The notes beneath the pieces are model-generated. The model was not told where the DNA came from. It worked only from the letters and a program-made list of their open reading frames with translations, and did not search any database. Position numbers and translations under genes: made by a program. A stretch of DNA of 8,015 nt from Alphaproteobacteria bacterium (GTDB lineage: Bacteria; Pseudomonadota; Alphaproteobacteria; UBA8366; JADFVY01), in contig JAOUMF010000069.1 of NCBI GenBank assembly GCA_029881615.1, forward strand, positions 1 through 8,015, given 5' to 3'. This document shows positions 6,411-8,015 of this stretch, in pieces (position 1 is the first letter of the stretch; every line of letters starts with the position of its first letter).

Positions 6411-7969
6411 GATGACGCCTCCTTGGCCAGAATTCGCTTCGCGGCGTTCATTCCCGCCGCGCCCATGACGCCGCCGCCGGGATGGGTGCCGGCGCCACAC
6501 AGATAGAGCCCCGGTACCGGCGAGGCATATTGCGCGAAACCGGGAACCGGGCGCAGCATCAACATCTGATCGACCGAGAGATCGCCATGATGCCAATGGC
6601 CGCCGGTCATGCCGAATTCGCGTTCGAGATCCGGCGGCGCCAGCATCTCGCGGGCGACAATCTGGCCGGACAGCCCGGGCGCGAGGGATTCGATCCGGGC
6701 GACGACATGGTCGGCAAAACCCTCACGGCTGCCTTCCCATCCGGCCTTCAAGGCGTATGGCGCATACTGAACCACCACCGACATCACATGCCGGCCAGCG
6801 CTGGCGAGGCTATCGTCATGCAGGGTGGGAATGGTGATTTCCAAGGCGGGAGCCGAGGAATATTCGCCATATTTCGCGTGGTCGAAGGCGCGCTCGATAT
6901 AGCCCATGTCGGGCGCCAGGACCAACCGTCCGCCCAGCAGGGTCGACTCCAGCCCCGTGAACGCCGGAACGCCTTCCAGCACCAGATTCAGCTTGGCCGC
7001 CAGCCCGTTGCTGCGAAAGCCGTTCAGGCGACGTACGAAACCGGTGTCGAGATGTTCCGCGCCGAGCAGCGACAGGAAAGTGCGCTTCGGATCGGCGTTG
7101 GAAACAACCAGGTCCGCCGTAATCGTTTCGCCGCCTTCCAACTCTATGCCGCACGCACGGTCTCCGTCGACCAGAACACGCCTTACCGGCGAGCCCGTTC
7201 GAATTTCGGCGCCATATGACCGCGCCGCATTGGCCAATGCCTCGGCGACCGCCCCCATACCGCCCCGCGGGATGGCCAGCCCGTCGCTGCTGCCCACATC
7301 GCCGGCGAGGCGATAGAGCCAGGTCAGTACGCTACCCGGAGAGCGCGGGCCGAAATTGCTGCCCAGTACCGCGTCGAAAGCCAGCGCACCCTTCAGGCGT
7401 TCATCGCTCAACTCGTCGTTCAGCAGGTCGAAGACGTTCATATTTACGATGCGCAGGAACTCGCGCATGTGTTTCTTGCCTAGCAATCTAAGTCTGATAC
7501 CCAGTTTCGCCAGCGCGAGCTGATCACGCCAGTCACCGCCGCCCAGTCTTGGCGCGGTCTGTGACAGAGAGGGATGCAGCGCGCCCGCCATGCGCATCAA
7601 CCGGCGGTGCAACGCCGGCCAGGCCTCACGGTCGGGCGAATCGCCAAGCCCATCGACTCGCGTTCCGGTCAGAACCATATGCCTGCCATCTTCACCGAGC
7701 GAAACCGTATGGAGTTGTCGCGCCGACAATTCCAGCCCGTGCTTGTCCAGTTTCAGCTGTTTGCGCAGGGCCGGATGCAGTTGATGCAGGATATGGGCGC
7801 AGCCCGGACCGGTGATGCCTGGCGCCAGTTCCCGGTTTGCCGCCGCGCCGCCCAAGCGGTCAGAAGCCTCGACCACCAGCACGCGCCGCCCGGCCTTTGC
7901 CAGATAGGCCGCGCAGGTCAGTCCATTATGGCCGCCGCCAACGATGACGACATCGAATTTCGTGCTCAT
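6407..7969 (-). CDS. FAD-dependent oxidoreductase, PYROXD2/CrtI-like
   Basis: A 520-residue flavoprotein of the phytoene-desaturase-like amine oxidoreductase group. The N-terminal Rossmann motif reads VVIVGGGHNGL (residues 7-17), with the ribose-binding Glu34 (VVEAS) and DRLGG (37-41). GGMGAVAEAL at 236-245 and VVSNADPKRTF at 288-298 are hallmarks of the CrtI/PYROXD2 branch. The C-terminal FAD motif VPGLYLCGAGTHPGGG is at 485-500, followed by the helix GAAGMNAAKRIL. No signal peptide or clear membrane segment is seen, so it is probably cytosolic. No carotenoid genes (crtB, crtE) are in the window, so carotenoid synthesis is not supported. It overlaps the GcvT-like start by four bases, an arrangement that recalls the fused FAD-oxidase plus GcvT domains of dimethylglycine and sarcosine dehydrogenases. 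That suggests oxidation of an amine with the one-carbon unit passed to folate; this is inference. A near-perfect ribosome site precedes the ATG. Confidence 0.92.
   Translation of the reverse strand: MSTKFDVVIVGGGHNGLTCAAYLAKAGRRVLVVEASDRLGGAAANRELAPGITGPGCAHILHQLHPALRKQLKLDKHGLELSARQLHTVSLGEDGRHMVLTGTRVDGLGDSPDREAWPALHRRLMRMAGALHPSLSQTAPRLGGGDWRDQLALAKLGIRLRLLGKKHMREFLRIVNMNVFDLLNDELSDERLKGALAFDAVLGSNFGPRSPGSVLTWLYRLAGDVGSSDGLAIPRGGMGAVAEALANAARSYGAEIRTGSPVRRVLVDGDRACGIELEGGETITADLVVSNADPKRTFLSLLGAEHLDTGFVRRLNGFRSNGLAAKLNLVLEGVPAFTGLESTLLGGRLVLAPDMGYIERAFDHAKYGEYSSAPALEITIPTLHDDSLASAGRHVMSVVVQYAPYALKAGWEGSREGFADHVVARIESLAPGLSGQIVAREMLAPPDLEREFGMTGGHWHHGDLSVDQMLMLRPVPGFAQYASPVPGLYLCGAGTHPGGGVMGAAGMNAAKRILAKEASS
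6418..6424 (-). promoter_or_regulatory. Shine-Dalgarno AAGGAGG for the GcvT-like gene
   Basis: AAGGAGG lies seven bases before the ATG at 6410 and within the last codons of the FAD oxidoreductase gene. It fixes the start of the GcvT-like gene and suggests strong translation. Confidence 0.75.
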
Positions 7970-8015
7970 CGCCGACCTCCTTGCACGCCCAGATCGCTTA
8001 GAATTTCGCGCGCCG
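7966..8015 (-). CDS. C-terminal end of an unidentified upstream operon gene (partial)
   Basis: On the minus strand one frame is open from the right edge and ends in a TGA at 7968-7966. It encodes about 15 residues, AREILSDLGVQGGRR. The TGA overlaps the ATG of the FAD oxidoreductase as ATGA, the same junction used between the next two genes. That repeated geometry, and the closure of one alternative frame, suggest it is the tail of the preceding gene in the operon. The fragment is too short to identify a product. Confidence 0.5.
   Translation of the reverse strand, partial: AREILSDLGVQGGRR
7975..7982 (-). promoter_or_regulatory. Shine-Dalgarno AAGGAGGT for the FAD oxidoreductase
   Basis: AAGGAGGT, an eight-base match to the consensus anti-16S sequence, lies five bases before the ATG at 7969. 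It confirms the start and implies efficient translation. Confidence 0.75.

Noticed and set aside
6411..6596. N-terminal extension of the GcvT-like frame by 62 codons
   Set aside because: The extension is arginine-rich, overlaps the conserved C-terminal FAD motif of the upstream gene in another frame, and lies before a strong ribosome site at 6418-6424.
6482..7219. 245-codon open frame on the plus strand
   Set aside because: Antisense to the FAD oxidoreductase with its intact motifs; the translation is of shadow composition, and there is no ribosome site that I trust.
6407..7969. Carotenoid (phytoene) desaturase
   Set aside because: Sequence resemblance is to the wider CrtI/PYROXD2 group, and no carotenoid genes are nearby; the partners are a GcvT-like protein and an aminotransferase.

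Overview
The window looks like a chromosomal segment from a GC-rich alphaproteobacterium, perhaps Rhodospirillales-like. The reasons are the high GC, tightly packed genes with 1-4 bp overlaps, a gyrA carrying the charged C-terminal-domain insertion usual in that class, and gyrA followed directly by coaD. The taxon is an inference. There are no RNA genes, insertion sequences, CRISPR arrays or phage genes, and no non-coding stretch exceeds about 50 bases.

Left half, plus strand (1-3777). This holds the 3' end of gyrA (DNA gyrase A, C-terminal beta-pinwheel), complete coaD (phosphopantetheine adenylyltransferase), then an APH/choline-kinase-fold small-molecule kinase and an enolase paralogue. 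The kinase and enolase overlap by four bases (TTGA), so they are probably translationally coupled. The enolase keeps its metal ligands and both active-site lysines. It has Ala where enolases have the catalytic His (yeast His373), Asp for Glu168, and a changed GEHAD loop. It is therefore unlikely to be the ordinary glycolytic enolase. A coupled kinase and altered enolase suggest a small pathway in which a hydroxylated compound is phosphorylated and the product then eliminated or rearranged. This pair is the most interesting object in the window.

Right half, minus strand (8015 down to 3790). This is a tight operon read right to left: the last codons of an unidentified upstream gene, a PYROXD2/CrtI-type FAD oxidoreductase, a GcvT-like folate-dependent aminomethyltransferase, and a class III omega-aminotransferase. 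Three junctions overlap or nearly overlap (ATGA, ATGA, and TGATG or a 29-nt gap), and two starts have near-perfect Shine-Dalgarno sequences. Together they suggest catabolism of an N-methylated or other amine: FAD-dependent oxidation, one-carbon transfer to tetrahydrofolate, and transamination of a terminal amine. The substrate cannot be read from sequence.

The two arrays converge at 3777/3790 with only 12 bases between stop codons. A perfect 7-bp inverted repeat there could act as a bidirectional terminator.
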